Shown in pieces: positions 1-8,636 of a DNA stretch of 64,000 nucleotides; within the stretch, counting starts at the first letter, position 1; each line of letters starts with the position of its first letter. Origin of the DNA: Sva-07 sp963707515 (GTDB taxonomy: Bacteria > Actinomycetota > Acidimicrobiia > Acidimicrobiales > Ilumatobacteraceae); contig CAVPQI010000003.1 of the NCBI GenBank assembly GCA_963707515.1, positions 1-64,000 on the forward strand, in the 5' to 3' direction. A model generated the notes under the pieces. That model was given only the letters and a program-made list of their open reading frames with translations. It did no database searches and was not told the origin of the DNA. Made by a program: the position numbers and the translations under genes.

Positions 1-135
1 GCCCGACGGCCCCACCAGTGCGGTGAGGGTGCCGATCGGGCCACGATGGTCGAACCGCTCGATCGCCAGGAGCGGCTGACGTTTGATGACGAACTCCTTC
101 GCCACCTCCTGGAGTTCGAAACCGGCCTCGGTCAC
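1..135 (-). CDS. ABC transporter ATP-binding protein, N-terminal part (runs off the window)
   Basis: Only the first 45 codons are present. The reading starts at a GTG that overlaps the stop of the upstream binding-protein gene (GTGA) and ends inside the phosphate-binding loop, at the residues GPSG expected before GKT. The order permease, binding protein, ATPase on one strand is that of SsuABC/TauABC/ThiXYZ-type importers, so this subunit would energise that importer from the cytoplasmic face. The substrate cannot be told from this fragment. The family is inferred from the Walker A start and from context. Confidence 0.7.
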   Translation of the reverse strand, partial: MTEAGFELQEVAKEFVIKRQPLLAIERFDHRGPIGTLTALVGPSG

Positions 136-1230
136 GACAAGCTGTGCGCCTCTTCGAGGAAGCTGCTGTCGAGAAACTCGTCGACCGTCGGCAGCTCGGT
201 CTCACCGGCCATTTCGAGGGCGGGGAGGATATCGTCGCCCATCCGTGCCGGGTCGACCCTGAGCAACCCGTTGGCGTCGGAGAACGGGCTCGACATCAAC
301 GCGAGTACTCGGGGTTGGAGGCGGCAGCCGATTCCGGGTTGATCTCGTTGTCGGCGCCGTAGCGCTCCTGCAAGATCGGCAGCGACGCCCTCGGATCGTC
401 CACGTTGGCGCCCACGCCCTGCAGCAGGCGGGCGAGGTAGGCCACCACGAGATCGTGGTTCTCGCCGAGCCACGCCTTGGAGGCGAACAGGATGTCGCCG
501 TACGAGGGCAACCCGAGGTCGGAGTACGGCATCGCGCTCACGTCATGGCCCGCGAGGCGCAGCTGGATCGGCTGGTTGGTGACGTACGACGCGATGGCGT
601 CCACCTCCTCGTCGGCGAGCGGCTGGGGGTCGAAGCCCATCGGCACGAACGTGTAATCGGCCTCGAGTCCGTTCGCCCTGAACATGGCGTCGATCTGCAC
701 CTGGTCACCCTGCGGGCCGCCGATCCGCAGCCCGATCAGGTCGTCGACGGTCTCGATGCCGGTCTCGGTCATCCACGTCAGCCCGAGCGGGTTGCGCTGG
801 TACATGGCGCCGATGATCACGAAGTCCTGCCCCTCGTTGTTGGCCTTGATGATGTCGAGCTCGCTGGCAGAGATGCCGACGTTGCCCTCGCCGCTCGCCA
901 GCACCTGCGGCACGGCCGCGGCGTTCGGGCCGCCGTGGATGAGCGACGATTCGACACCGCGGTCGCTGAAGTACCCGCGATCCTCGGCGAGGTACCAGGC
1001 GGACCATTCGATGTCGGGCAGCCAGTTGAAGACCGTCGCCACCGATCCGAGGGCGACCGCCGCGGTCGCGGTGGTGCTGCCCGCCGTGGTTGCGCCCGTC
1101 GTCCCGCGGCGTCGGTCGGGGACGACGTGTCGCTGTCGGAGCCGCAGGCGGCGAGGATCGCCGGCGAGGACAGGAACGTCAACCCGCCGAGAACGCCCGA
1201 CGTCTTGATGAAGCCTCTACGTGTGTACAT
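132..1230 (-). pseudogene. NMT1/THI5-type ABC substrate-binding lipoprotein, two frameshifts
   Basis: This is the extracytoplasmic binding protein of a nitrate/sulfonate/thiamine-precursor type importer, about 366 residues if repaired. The start at 1230 has a GAGAGGA ribosome site about 6 bases upstream. The N-terminus carries a twin-arginine-like RRGFIK and a lipobox ending AACGSDSD, so it should be a membrane-anchored lipoprotein. The body includes WSAWYLAEDRGYF and ends FLDSSFLEEAHSLS. The reading changes frame near 1060 (after SPTDAAG) and near 300 (after NPEYS). In both places the continuing protein is recognisable one frame away. The breaks are either recent mutations or consensus errors. 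The gene sits between the permease and the ATPase of the same operon. Confidence 0.8.
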
Positions 1231-1289
1231 GGTGGTGGTTCCTCTCCCTTGCTGTTCGTGGCGGTGGTGGCAGGTCGTGGTCGGTGCGC

Positions 1290-2861
1290 TCAGGCCCATC
1301 GCTCGTGGACCGCTCGCTCGCCCCTGCCGGCGAGCGAGAAGATGGCCACCGACAACACGACGACGACGATCGCCGCACCGAACGCGTGCGGAGGTCGAGC
1401 AGTCGGTACGAGTAGGCGAACTCGACGCCGAGGCCGTGGCGGCCGATCAGGCTCTCGCCGACGACGGCGGCGATGATCGCCGAGCCGGCAGCGATGCGGA
1501 AGCCGCTTGCGACGTGCGGTGCTGCGGCGGGCATCACGACGTATCGGAACCGTGCGCTGCGCTGTCCGCCGAGGGCCCCGGCCACGTCGAGCATGGGTTC
1601 GGTTGCCGCCTCGAGTCCGACCGGGTGAACACGAAGATCGGGAAGAACACGAGCATCGCGGCGAGCGCCCAGACGGTCCGTTCGTTGTAGCCGATGATCC
1701 TGGCGAAGAGGGGAAAGAGGGCGAACAGCGGCGTGGCCGACAGCAGCACCATGAACGGCACGGACATCCCGGCGACGAATCGGAACCGCGAGGCGGCCAA
1801 CGCCGCGGCGAGTCCGAACGCCGTACCGATCATGAGCGCGATGAACGCGGTGAGCATGGTGTGGAGCGCAGCGCTGAGGTACTCGCCGGGCGCGCGCTCA
1901 GGTCGTGAGCACGGCGGGCGGGGCCGGCACGACGATGGCGGCGATGTCCTTGACCTCGACCCACGTCCACCACAGGCCGACGAGCACGACGGTCACCATC
2001 AGCACGGCGGCCGCTTCGTTGGCGGCGTGTCGTGCCCGGCTCCGGTTGGCGACGGCGCCGGCCGCTGCGGCCGGCGACGTCCCGACGGCTGCCCCGTACC
2101 TCCGGATGGCGAGTGCCCGCACGCCCGAGAAGACGCCGTAGGCGATGAGCCCGGCGGCGGCGCAGAGCAGCGCGGCGGCCCACAGCCGATCGGCTCGCCC
2201 ACCCTGCATCGACGTGATGAGCAGCACCCCCAGTCCGCGTTCGGCGCCGTACCACTCGCCGAACACGGCGCCGGCGAGCGCTGCGGGGGCGGCGAGCTTG
2301 AGGCCGTCGGCGGTCGACGGCCACGACGCCGGTAGCTGCACCGACCACAGTCGCCGGAACCGGCCGGCCCCGAGGGCCGTGGCCACGTCGTGGGTGGCGG
2401 CGGGCGCTGCGGCGAGGCCGACGGAGGTCGACACGAAGATCGGGAAGAACACGGCCAGCGCGGCGACTGCGACGGGGCCCTGGGTCGCGTCCGAGGATGA
2501 TCAGCAGGACCGGTGCCACGGCCACCCACGGAGCGGCGTTGGCGACGGCGGCGAGGCGGGCGACGAACCCGCGCAGGGCTGGGACCGAGACGGCGACGAG
2601 TGCGGCGAGGTAGGCGAACCCGCCGCCGATCAGGAACCCGCGGGCTGCGGCGGAGACGGTGGAGGCGGCGGCCCGCCGGTAGGAGTCCCTGCTGTCGCCG
2701 AGGATCGGAGCGATCGCCTCGGCAGGCGTGACGACCATCCCTGCGGCCCATCCGGCCCGGCCTCCCCACACCCACAGTGCGAGCAGGAGCACGATGCCGG
2801 CGGCAGGGGCGAGGAGCGAGGTGATCGTCGCTCCCCATCGCCAACCGCCTGTGTCGCCCAA
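1290..2861 (-). pseudogene. fused double-domain ABC permease (SsuC/ThiX-like), four frameshifts
   Basis: This is the membrane subunit of the same importer. Two BPD_transp_1 domains lie in one polypeptide of about 524 residues. The first half has VVTPAEAIAPIL, PWVAVAPVLLIILGR and FFPIFVSTSVGLAAAP. The second half repeats the plan with IVVPAPPAVLTT, HTMLTAFIALMIGTAFG, FFPIFVFTR and GLGVEFAYSYRLLDLRT. The start is best placed at a TTG at 2861, preceded by GCAGGAG at ideal spacing. The frame changes near 2485 (one extra C in a GGGCCCC run), 1895, 1620 and 1405. After the last change the frame runs to a stop at 1290. Conservation on both sides of each break suggests recent inactivation or base-calling errors. 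Confidence 0.75.
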
Positions 2862-3031
2862 GAGAACTCCTGCAAATACTCGTCGGTCGTGATCCGCGGC
2901 CGATCGTCGGCCTCGATGGGCGTCGAACCTAAGTGGCGATTGGGTCGGCAATGATCGAACGGCGTGAACGCCGCGTTACAAGGTGATCGCTCACGGCTAT
3001 CACACGCCGCGGAGCGACTAGAACCGTCGTC
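2862..3031. promoter_or_regulatory. divergent promoter region with a 14-bp palindrome
   Basis: The 170 bases separate the importer operon (minus) from the enolase-superfamily operon (plus). At 2960-2973 there is a perfect inverted repeat CGGCGT-GA-ACGCCG, a plausible operator for a shared regulator. No convincing Shine-Dalgarno sequence precedes the ATG at 3032. No promoter elements could be assigned with confidence. Confidence 0.35.
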
Positions 3032-4225
3032 ATGAGGATCGTCGACGTGCGGGCCCGGCTCGCCGGTTACCGCAAGGTGGATCCGCCGATGCAGCGCAGC
3101 TTCGCCCTGGTGCGCATCGAGACCGACGACGGCACGGTCGGCTGGGGTGAGGCGTCGACCAACTGGGGCCATTCGTATCCGACGGTGTTCGCCGCGATCG
3201 TCGACGACGTCTGTGCGGGACACCTGGTCGGGAAGGATCCGCTGGCGATCCGTGACCGGATGGCTGACCTCGGTGTGGTGCTCGACGGATACCTGGGCAC
3301 GGAGGGGGCGACGAGCCAGACGCTCGGGGCGATCGAGATCGCGCTGTGGGACATCCTCGGCAAGCACCTCGGGGCGCCCGTCCACCGGCTGCTCGGGGGC
3401 GGCGCCCACCCGATTCCGCTGTACGGCACGGGCACGACGATGTTCGAGGAGTCGGCGCAGTGGCACGCCCACTACTTCGACCAGTGCATGGCCCTCGGGT
3501 TCGCCGGGGTGAAGGTGCGGCTGGGACGTGACGTCGCCGACGACGTCGAGGTGGTGCGCACCGTCCGCGAGCATGTCGGACCGAAGATGCTGATCGGTGT
3601 CGACTCGTACTGGTTCCACGATCCCGACACGGCGATCGAGCTGGCCCACGCGATCGCCCCGTTCAAGATCCACTTCTTCGAAGAGCCGGTGCCGCAGTAC
3701 CGCCTCGACGGGCTCGAGCGGGTGCAGCACGCGTCGCCGATCCGGGTGGCGGTCGGAGAGCGGGTCTACTCTCCGGCCGCCTATGCCGAGCTGGCTCGTC
3801 GCGACGCGGCGCGAGTGTTCGAGCCGGATGCCACCCTGGCCGGCGGGATCCTCAACTGTCTGCGCATCGTCGACATCGCCGAGCGTCACTCGATCGAAGT
3901 GATCCCGCACGTGGGCGGGCCGACGGTGGTCGGTCTGGCGGCCAACCTGCACTGGGCCACGGCGGCGCGGGTTCGGTTGTGCGAGTACGACATCGACGGG
4001 CACCAACCGATGATCACCGAGATCGGCGACAACCCCGGCCTGGCGCTCGTCGATCTGCAGGGTGGGACGATCACCGCGCCGACCGGACCGGGCCTCGGCG
4101 TGCACATCGACGAGGACCTCCTCGACGAGCACCCATACGTCGAGGGCGACACCTACGCCGATCTGTTCCCCGAGCACGAGTCGGGCCGCTCGACCCAGGG
4201 CGCCCCGCCGGTGTCGCATGGATGA
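3032..4225 (+). CDS. mandelate racemase/muconate lactonizing (enolase superfamily) enzyme
   Basis: The 397-residue protein has the usual length and layout of the family. An N-terminal capping domain is followed by a TIM barrel. Metal ligands are expected at Asp191 (VDSYWF), Glu217/218 (FFEEP) and Glu243 (GER). His293 in IPHVGG fits a catalytic base. The K-x-K base motif reads Lys161-Val-Arg163, so the second lysine is Arg, as in some dehydratase-like or racemase-like subgroups. Members abstract the alpha-proton of a carboxylate, but the substrate is unknown. The gene overlaps the Rieske oxygenase gene by 8 bases, so both probably act on one ring-derived acid. An acid-sugar dehydratase is the main alternative. 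Confidence 0.85.
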   Translation: MRIVDVRARLAGYRKVDPPMQRSFALVRIETDDGTVGWGEASTNWGHSYPTVFAAIVDDVCAGHLVGKDPLAIRDRMADLGVVLDGYLGTEGATSQTLGAIEIALWDILGKHLGAPVHRLLGGGAHPIPLYGTGTTMFEESAQWHAHYFDQCMALGFAGVKVRLGRDVADDVEVVRTVREHVGPKMLIGVDSYWFHDPDTAIELAHAIAPFKIHFFEEPVPQYRLDGLERVQHASPIRVAVGERVYSPAAYAELARRDAARVFEPDATLAGGILNCLRIVDIAERHSIEVIPHVGGPTVVGLAANLHWATAARVRLCEYDIDGHQPMITEIGDNPGLALVDLQGGTITAPTGPGLGVHIDEDLLDEHPYVEGDTYADLFPEHESGRSTQGAPPVSHG

Positions 4226-5291
4226 CGTGACGTGGCTCGACAACACGCACCCGATGCTGCGTCGGTGTTGGCATCCGGTCGCTCGTGTGGAGGAGCTGGC
4301 CGACGACGGTCCGCTGGCGGTGGAGCTGCTCGGTGAGTACTGGTGCGTCGTGCGCCTCGACGGCGCGCTCGCCGCGCTGCACGACGAGTGTCCGCATCGC
4401 CTGGCCCCGCTGAGCGCCGGCAGGATCGAGGTCACCCCCGCTGGTGCAGCGTTGCGCTGCGCCTACCACGGCTACACGTTCGGCGCCGACGGTGCGTGCG
4501 TCGAGATCCCGGCGCAGTCGCCCGAGGCGCCGATCCCCGCCCGTGCCGGCTGCGGTGCGGCGGCTGGCGTGGTCGAACACCTGGGCCTGATCTGGATCGC
4601 CCCGGAGCCGCCGATCACCGACCTGCCGCGCGTGGCCGAACACGACGACGAGTCGTTCGTGCGTTGCCCGCTGCCACCGCTGGCGTGGAACGCAAGCGCA
4701 GCACAGATGGCCGACAACTTCCTCGACCCCGGCCATCTCGGGTTCCTGCACCTCGACACGTTCGGCACGATGGAGGACCGTCGCGTGACGGACTACGAGG
4801 TGGTGCGCGACGGACTCAGCTTCTCGGTGCGCTACCAGCACACGACCAAGGCGCTGGCCGACTCGTACCAGTCCGGTGCCGAGTTCCGCACGGTGGAGCG
4901 CGAGTCCTTCTGGGTCTTCACGCCGCCGCACCACGTGTACCTCCGCCTCGGCTACACGGACGAGGCGACGGTGATGTCGATCACGTTCTTCCACCAGCCG
5001 GTGAACGCCGACACGACCCGCGTGTTCTGCACCGACTATCGCAACGACATCACCGACGACCCCGATGAGATCGCCGGCGTGGTCGCGTTCCAACAGGCGG
5101 TGGCGATGGAGGACAAGGCCCTGCTCGAGCGGTTGCGTCGCACGGCGGTGCCGCTCGACCTGACCGCCGAGTTCCACACCAAGGCCGACAAGATCACCGT
5201 CGAGATGCGACGCGTCCTGCGCGAACTCGTCGAGCGGGCACCGACACACCCCATGAGCCGACCCTGCCAGCGACACGAGGAACCGCGATGA
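4218..5291 (+). CDS. Rieske [2Fe-2S] non-heme iron oxygenase
   Basis: The 357-residue soluble enzyme carries a Rieske domain with Cys58-Pro-His60 and Cys81-Ala-Tyr-His84. It is followed by a catalytic domain with the mononuclear iron motif N-F-L-D-P-G-H-L-G-F-L-H (Asp170, His173, His178). This architecture matches vanillate-demethylase or phthalate-type oxygenases, which O-demethylate or hydroxylate aromatic carboxylates using a separate reductase. No reductase gene is seen nearby. The ATG at 4218 lies 8 bases before the end of the preceding gene. The next gene starts within its stop (ATGA), which indicates translational coupling of the three genes. Confidence 0.88.
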   Translation: MDDVTWLDNTHPMLRRCWHPVARVEELADDGPLAVELLGEYWCVVRLDGALAALHDECPHRLAPLSAGRIEVTPAGAALRCAYHGYTFGADGACVEIPAQSPEAPIPARAGCGAAAGVVEHLGLIWIAPEPPITDLPRVAEHDDESFVRCPLPPLAWNASAAQMADNFLDPGHLGFLHLDTFGTMEDRRVTDYEVVRDGLSFSVRYQHTTKALADSYQSGAEFRTVERESFWVFTPPHHVYLRLGYTDEATVMSITFFHQPVNADTTRVFCTDYRNDITDDPDEIAGVVAFQQAVAMEDKALLERLRRTAVPLDLTAEFHTKADKITVEMRRVLRELVERAPTHPMSRPCQRHEEPR

Positions 5292-5719
5292 GCAACGCCG
5301 ATGTCACGCCCGCTGAACTGGTGCGCACGATGCACCTCGAACTGTGGGGAGCGAGCGACCCGACCGCGATCGACCGCTACATCTCGCCCGACGCCCGCAC
5401 GGTGATGACCGGCTTCGAAGGCTCGACGATCGAGGTGATGCGTGAGGACGTGGAGCGCTACCACGGCGCGTTCGAGGACGTGCAGACCGAGATCGTCGAA
5501 CTGATCGATGCGGGGGACAAGGTCGTGTTGTGGTGGCGTACCACCGGCACGCACACCGGCCCGTACGGCGACATCGCTCCCCAACCCACCGGCAAGCAGA
5601 TCACGATGGAAGGCGTCGACATCTACACGGTCGCCGACGCCAAGATCGTGGAGGTCCGCAGCTTCTGGGACGCCGCCGAGGTCTACCGCCAGTTCGGCCT
5701 GCTGGCCGACGGCCTGTAG
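5288..5719 (+). CDS. SnoaL-like (NTF2-fold) ester cyclase family protein
   Basis: A 143-residue cone-fold protein of the SnoaL/NTF2 superfamily. It begins with a helix containing LVRTMHLELW and has the typical strand end VDIYTVADAKIVEVRSFWD. Members act as polyketide cyclases, isomerases, dehydratases or binding proteins on small hydrophobic ring compounds. The gene is coupled to the Rieske oxygenase by an ATGA overlap, so a role on the oxygenase product is likely but not shown. The exact reaction cannot be read from sequence. Confidence 0.8.
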   Translation: MSNADVTPAELVRTMHLELWGASDPTAIDRYISPDARTVMTGFEGSTIEVMREDVERYHGAFEDVQTEIVELIDAGDKVVLWWRTTGTHTGPYGDIAPQPTGKQITMEGVDIYTVADAKIVEVRSFWDAAEVYRQFGLLADGL

Positions 5720-5738
5720 CGATCGTCGCCGTTCGTTG

Positions 5739-5779
5739 TCGTGATCTCGCGCTGCAACTATTGCCGTGCGAGATCACGA
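5739..5779. repeat. palindromic intergenic element, copy 1
   Basis: An inverted repeat lies between two convergent genes. Arms begin TCGTGATCTCGC and end GCGAGATCACGA, the inner arms pair with one mismatch and one G-T pair, and the loop is CTA (5758-5760). A near-identical, perfectly paired copy lies at 17637-17683. There is no T-run after the stem on either strand, so it is not a textbook intrinsic terminator, though a bidirectional stop or a REP-like element is possible. Confidence 0.75.
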
Positions 5780-5805
5780 AAAGGCCGTGACGACGCCTCA
5801 GTGCT

Positions 5806-6966
5806 TCAACTGGCGGTCAGGCGCGACAGCAGGTTGTCGATCATCGCCTCGCCCCGCTGGATCTGCGTCAACTCGATCGACTCGTCGGCGCGGTGGGCGT
5901 CGTCGATGTGGCCTGGGCCGCACACGACGGTCGGGATCCCGGCTCGCTCGAAGAGGCCGGCCTCGGTGCCGAACGTGACCTTGACGTCGCTGGCGTCGGC
6001 GCCGAGGCTGACACAGAACTCGGCGGCCGCGGCGTTGCCGTCGCCCGCCAGGCCGGGCGCCGCGGCAACGCGCTCGACCGTCAGACCGGCCTCCGGGTGG
6101 CGAGCGCGCATGGCGGTGTGGACGTGGGCGAGCTCCGACTCGATCGAGGCGAGCACGTCGTCGATCGGAACCGTGCCGATCGTGCGCACGTCGAACGTGA
6201 CGGTGCACGAGTCGGGGATCGTGTTCACCGCGATGCCTCCCTCGATCAGGTTCACGCCGGCAGTGCTGTACGCAAGCGGGTAGGCCACGTCGAACGGGCC
6301 CTCGATGCGGAACCGCGTCGCGACGTCACGGATCAGGGCGACCACGTCGGCGGCGTACTCGATCGCGTTCACACCCGCGTCGGTCAACGAGGAGTGGGCC
6401 GCGCGCCCGCGCAGATGCACACGGACGACGGCGATCGACTTGTGCCCGGTGACGACGCGCATGCCGGTCGGTTCACCGACGATGCAGAGCCGCGGGAGCG
6501 CCCCGGCACTGGCGATCGCGTCGACCATCGGCGGGGCGCCGATGCACCCGACCTCCTCGTCGTAGCTCAGGGCGATGTGCAGCGGTTCGGTCAGGCGTGC
6601 TGCGGCGAACTTCGGCAACCACGTGAGGGCGATGCCGATGAACCCCTTCATGTCGGCCGTGCCGCGGCCATACAGGCGCCCGTCCCGGACCGTGGCTTCG
6701 AACGGTGGACTCGACCACTGCTGCCCTTCGACCGGAACCACGTCGGTGTGCCCCGACAGCACGACGCCGCCATCTGTGCGCCCAACGGCATCGGGCACGG
6801 TGATCCACAGGTTCGCCTTGGGCTGGGAGGGATGGTCGAACTGCCGGGAGACGACTCCGAGGGTGTCAGCGAGCCGCCGGGCGGCGTCGATGAGATCGAG
6901 GTTGGAGTGGGCGCTGACGGTGTCGAACGCCACGAGGCGCTCGATCCAGGACAGGGAGGGGTGCAT
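5806..6966 (-). CDS. M20 family metallo-amidohydrolase (ArgE/acetylornithine deacetylase type)
   Basis: The 386-residue cytoplasmic dizinc enzyme shows the M20 signature: SGHTDVVP (His73, Asp75), GRGTADMKGF (bridging Asp105) and SYDEEVGCIG (general base Glu136, ligand Glu137). The order and length fit acetylornithine deacetylases and related N-acyl-amino-acid hydrolases. Its position, divergent from a peptide-type importer operon with DUF1028 and a hydrolase, suggests a catabolic N-deacylase rather than the arginine-biosynthesis enzyme. No other arg genes are nearby. The ATG at 6966 begins MHPSLSWIERLV. Confidence 0.88.
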   Translation of the reverse strand: MHPSLSWIERLVAFDTVSAHSNLDLIDAARRLADTLGVVSRQFDHPSQPKANLWITVPDAVGRTDGGVVLSGHTDVVPVEGQQWSSPPFEATVRDGRLYGRGTADMKGFIGIALTWLPKFAAARLTEPLHIALSYDEEVGCIGAPPMVDAIASAGALPRLCIVGEPTGMRVVTGHKSIAVVRVHLRGRAAHSSLTDAGVNAIEYAADVVALIRDVATRFRIEGPFDVAYPLAYSTAGVNLIEGGIAVNTIPDSCTVTFDVRTIGTVPIDDVLASIESELAHVHTAMRARHPEAGLTVERVAAAPGLAGDGNAAAAEFCVSLGADASDVKVTFGTEAGLFERAGIPTVVCGPGHIDDAHRADESIELTQIQRGEAMIDNLLSRLTAS

Positions 6967-7291
6967 GGTGACTCACTTCGGCGACAGCACGGCAAAACCG
7001 GAGAAATGCCGCGTCGGTCGACAGGGGGCCGACCTGTTTCGATCAGATTTCCGGAGTGTAACAGTCTTACATGCAACTTGCATCGACAAATGTAACGTGA
7101 TTACACTCACACTCACCTACTGGCTATTGGCCATCAGATTTCACGAGTTCGACTGCGATGGGCCTGCTCAGTTGTATTGCAGCCGTCGTATGAGCGCGTT
7201 GTCTGTGCTATGGCAGCCGCCAGGAGTTGAGAGCATCAGATCGCAGTGCGTGTCGACAATTGCGCATATGCAACCAACCGGGAGACATGGA
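6967..7291. promoter_or_regulatory. divergent control region with an operator array
   Basis: This 325-base gap holds no gene and is clearly richer in A+T than its surroundings. Two copies of the inverted repeat TGTAA-N5-TTACA occur at 7057-7071 and 7091-7105. Between them lies a third palindrome, ATGCAA-C-TTGCAT (7071-7083). The pair is spaced 34 bases start to start. The array lies 91 to 139 bases upstream of the M20 gene and about 190 bases upstream of the plus-strand operon. It is a good candidate for a shared regulatory site, possibly for the TetR encoded at 15828. Confidence 0.6.
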
Positions 7292-7822
7292 ATGCAAGAC
7301 ATCATTGCCAACCTCGATGCGGACCAGACCGAGATCCTCCGCCTGCATCGCGTGTGGTGGATCGCCAACCACGGCGTCGACATCCCGGCCATGCGGACCG
7401 TCTTCCCCGGCGGTGACGACCAGTACCTGATGTACAACCTCAACCTGCACCCGTACTTTGGGCTGGAGGAGAAGACCAAGCTCTGGGAGTACTACTCCGA
7501 CAAGCTCGAGCTGTTCCACACCGAGGTGTGGGTTCACCGGATCGACGTGTCGGGCGACCTCGCCTACCTCGCCTGCGAGGGCGTCTGGAACGCCAAGCGC
7601 GGCGACGAGACCGAGGTCAAGTGGCACCCCGTGCGGGCGACCGAGGTGTATCGCCGGGACGACGGCGACGGAAACCCGGTGTGGAAGATGTGGCACTTCC
7701 ACTGCTCGCTGCGCGCTGAGCCCGACGCCCTGCGGCCCGGCTTCGGCGACACGTACGCCGACCGCGGCGTCGGCTACCTCCCGTACCCCGGTGCGTTCCG
7801 CTCGCTGCCGGTCGAGGACTGA
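7292..7822 (+). CDS. SnoaL/NTF2-fold protein, unknown function
   Basis: A 176-residue protein resembling the SnoaL-like superfamily, with an N-terminal helix (LDADQTEILRLHRVWWIAN) and long beta strands. VWVHRIDVSGDLAYLACEG and MWHFHCSL are typical of the cone fold. The start is the ATG at 7292, preceded by GGGAGA about 6 bases upstream. An ATG 5 bases earlier is out of frame. It leads a long operon that includes a hydrolase, DUF1028, a flavoenzyme and a peptide-type importer. It may be a small ring-modifying enzyme or a binding protein; the reaction is unknown. Confidence 0.75.
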   Translation: MQDIIANLDADQTEILRLHRVWWIANHGVDIPAMRTVFPGGDDQYLMYNLNLHPYFGLEEKTKLWEYYSDKLELFHTEVWVHRIDVSGDLAYLACEGVWNAKRGDETEVKWHPVRATEVYRRDDGDGNPVWKMWHFHCSLRAEPDALRPGFGDTYADRGVGYLPYPGAFRSLPVED

Positions 7823-7826
7823 CGCT

Positions 7827-8636
7827 GTGCTGCCCAACCGCCGCCAGGAGATCGCGGGGCCGACCGGCCGGCTGAGCGTGCGCACCGTCGGGTCGCCCGA
7901 CTGTGCCGGCGAGCCGATCCTGTTCGTCCATCCGATCAACCTCCAGGGCCGCGCCTGGTATCAGGTCGCGATCGCGCTGGCCGACGAGCACTTCTGCGTG
8001 CTCCCCGACATGCGCGGCCACGGCACGTCCGACGCGGTCGGGCCGTTCGGCACCGAACATTGGGCCGCCGACTGCATTGCCGCCCTCGATGCGGTCGGCG
8101 TCGAACGTGCGCACGTCGTCGGCGGTTCGGCCGGTGGGCCGATCGCGGTGTACCTGGCGGTGCACCATGCCGACCGGGTCGCTTCGATCACGACCTTCGG
8201 CTCGTCGCTCGGTCGCGCCGGGCAGGGTCCGAACCACGTCGCCGATCAGCTCGCCGAGATGGACCCCGAGCAGATGTTCCGCTCGCTGCTGCCGGAGATC
8301 TCGTTCGCCCCCGACACCCCCCAGACCGTGATCGAACTGGCGCTGGCGCTGGCAAATCCCAACCGGGCCGACGTGATCGCCGACATCTGGACCGCCAGCG
8401 GGGCCACCGACGTGCGTCCGATTGCCGGCCAGGTCGCCTGCTCGGCGCGGGTGATCACCGGCGCCGAAGACCGCACGAGCAGCGTCGAGGCCGGCCAGGC
8501 GCTGGCCGAAGCGATCGGCGCCAAGTTTGCGGTGTGGGACGGGATCGGCCACCTCCCGCTGGTGGAGTGCCCCGACCGCGTCGTGGCCGAGGTGCGCGAG
8601 CACCTCGCCGAGATCGCCACGGCGAGCCCCGCGTGA
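7827..8636 (+). CDS. alpha/beta-fold hydrolase
   Basis: A 269-residue cytoplasmic hydrolase with the nucleophile elbow GGSAGG (Ser101), acid Asp215 in ITGAEDRTS and His242 in GIGHLPL, a complete catalytic triad. The oxyanion region is FVHPINLQG. Similar proteins include 3-oxoadipate enol-lactonases, esterases and amidases. A GTG at 7827, four bases after the previous stop, is used as the start. Its own stop overlaps the next start (GTGA). Its place in an uptake and catabolic operon suggests ester or lactone cleavage of the imported compound or its flavoenzyme product. Confidence 0.85.
   Translation: MLPNRRQEIAGPTGRLSVRTVGSPDCAGEPILFVHPINLQGRAWYQVAIALADEHFCVLPDMRGHGTSDAVGPFGTEHWAADCIAALDAVGVERAHVVGGSAGGPIAVYLAVHHADRVASITTFGSSLGRAGQGPNHVADQLAEMDPEQMFRSLLPEISFAPDTPQTVIELALALANPNRADVIADIWTASGATDVRPIAGQVACSARVITGAEDRTSSVEAGQALAEAIGAKFAVWDGIGHLPLVECPDRVVAEVREHLAEIATASPA

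Noticed and set aside
5739..5779. Simple intrinsic terminator
   Set aside because: No U-run follows the stem on either strand and a second, perfectly paired copy exists elsewhere, so I list it as a repeat element.
6967..7291. Small gene in the A+T-rich gap
   Set aside because: Short open frames lack ribosome sites and overlap the palindrome array; regulatory function fits better.
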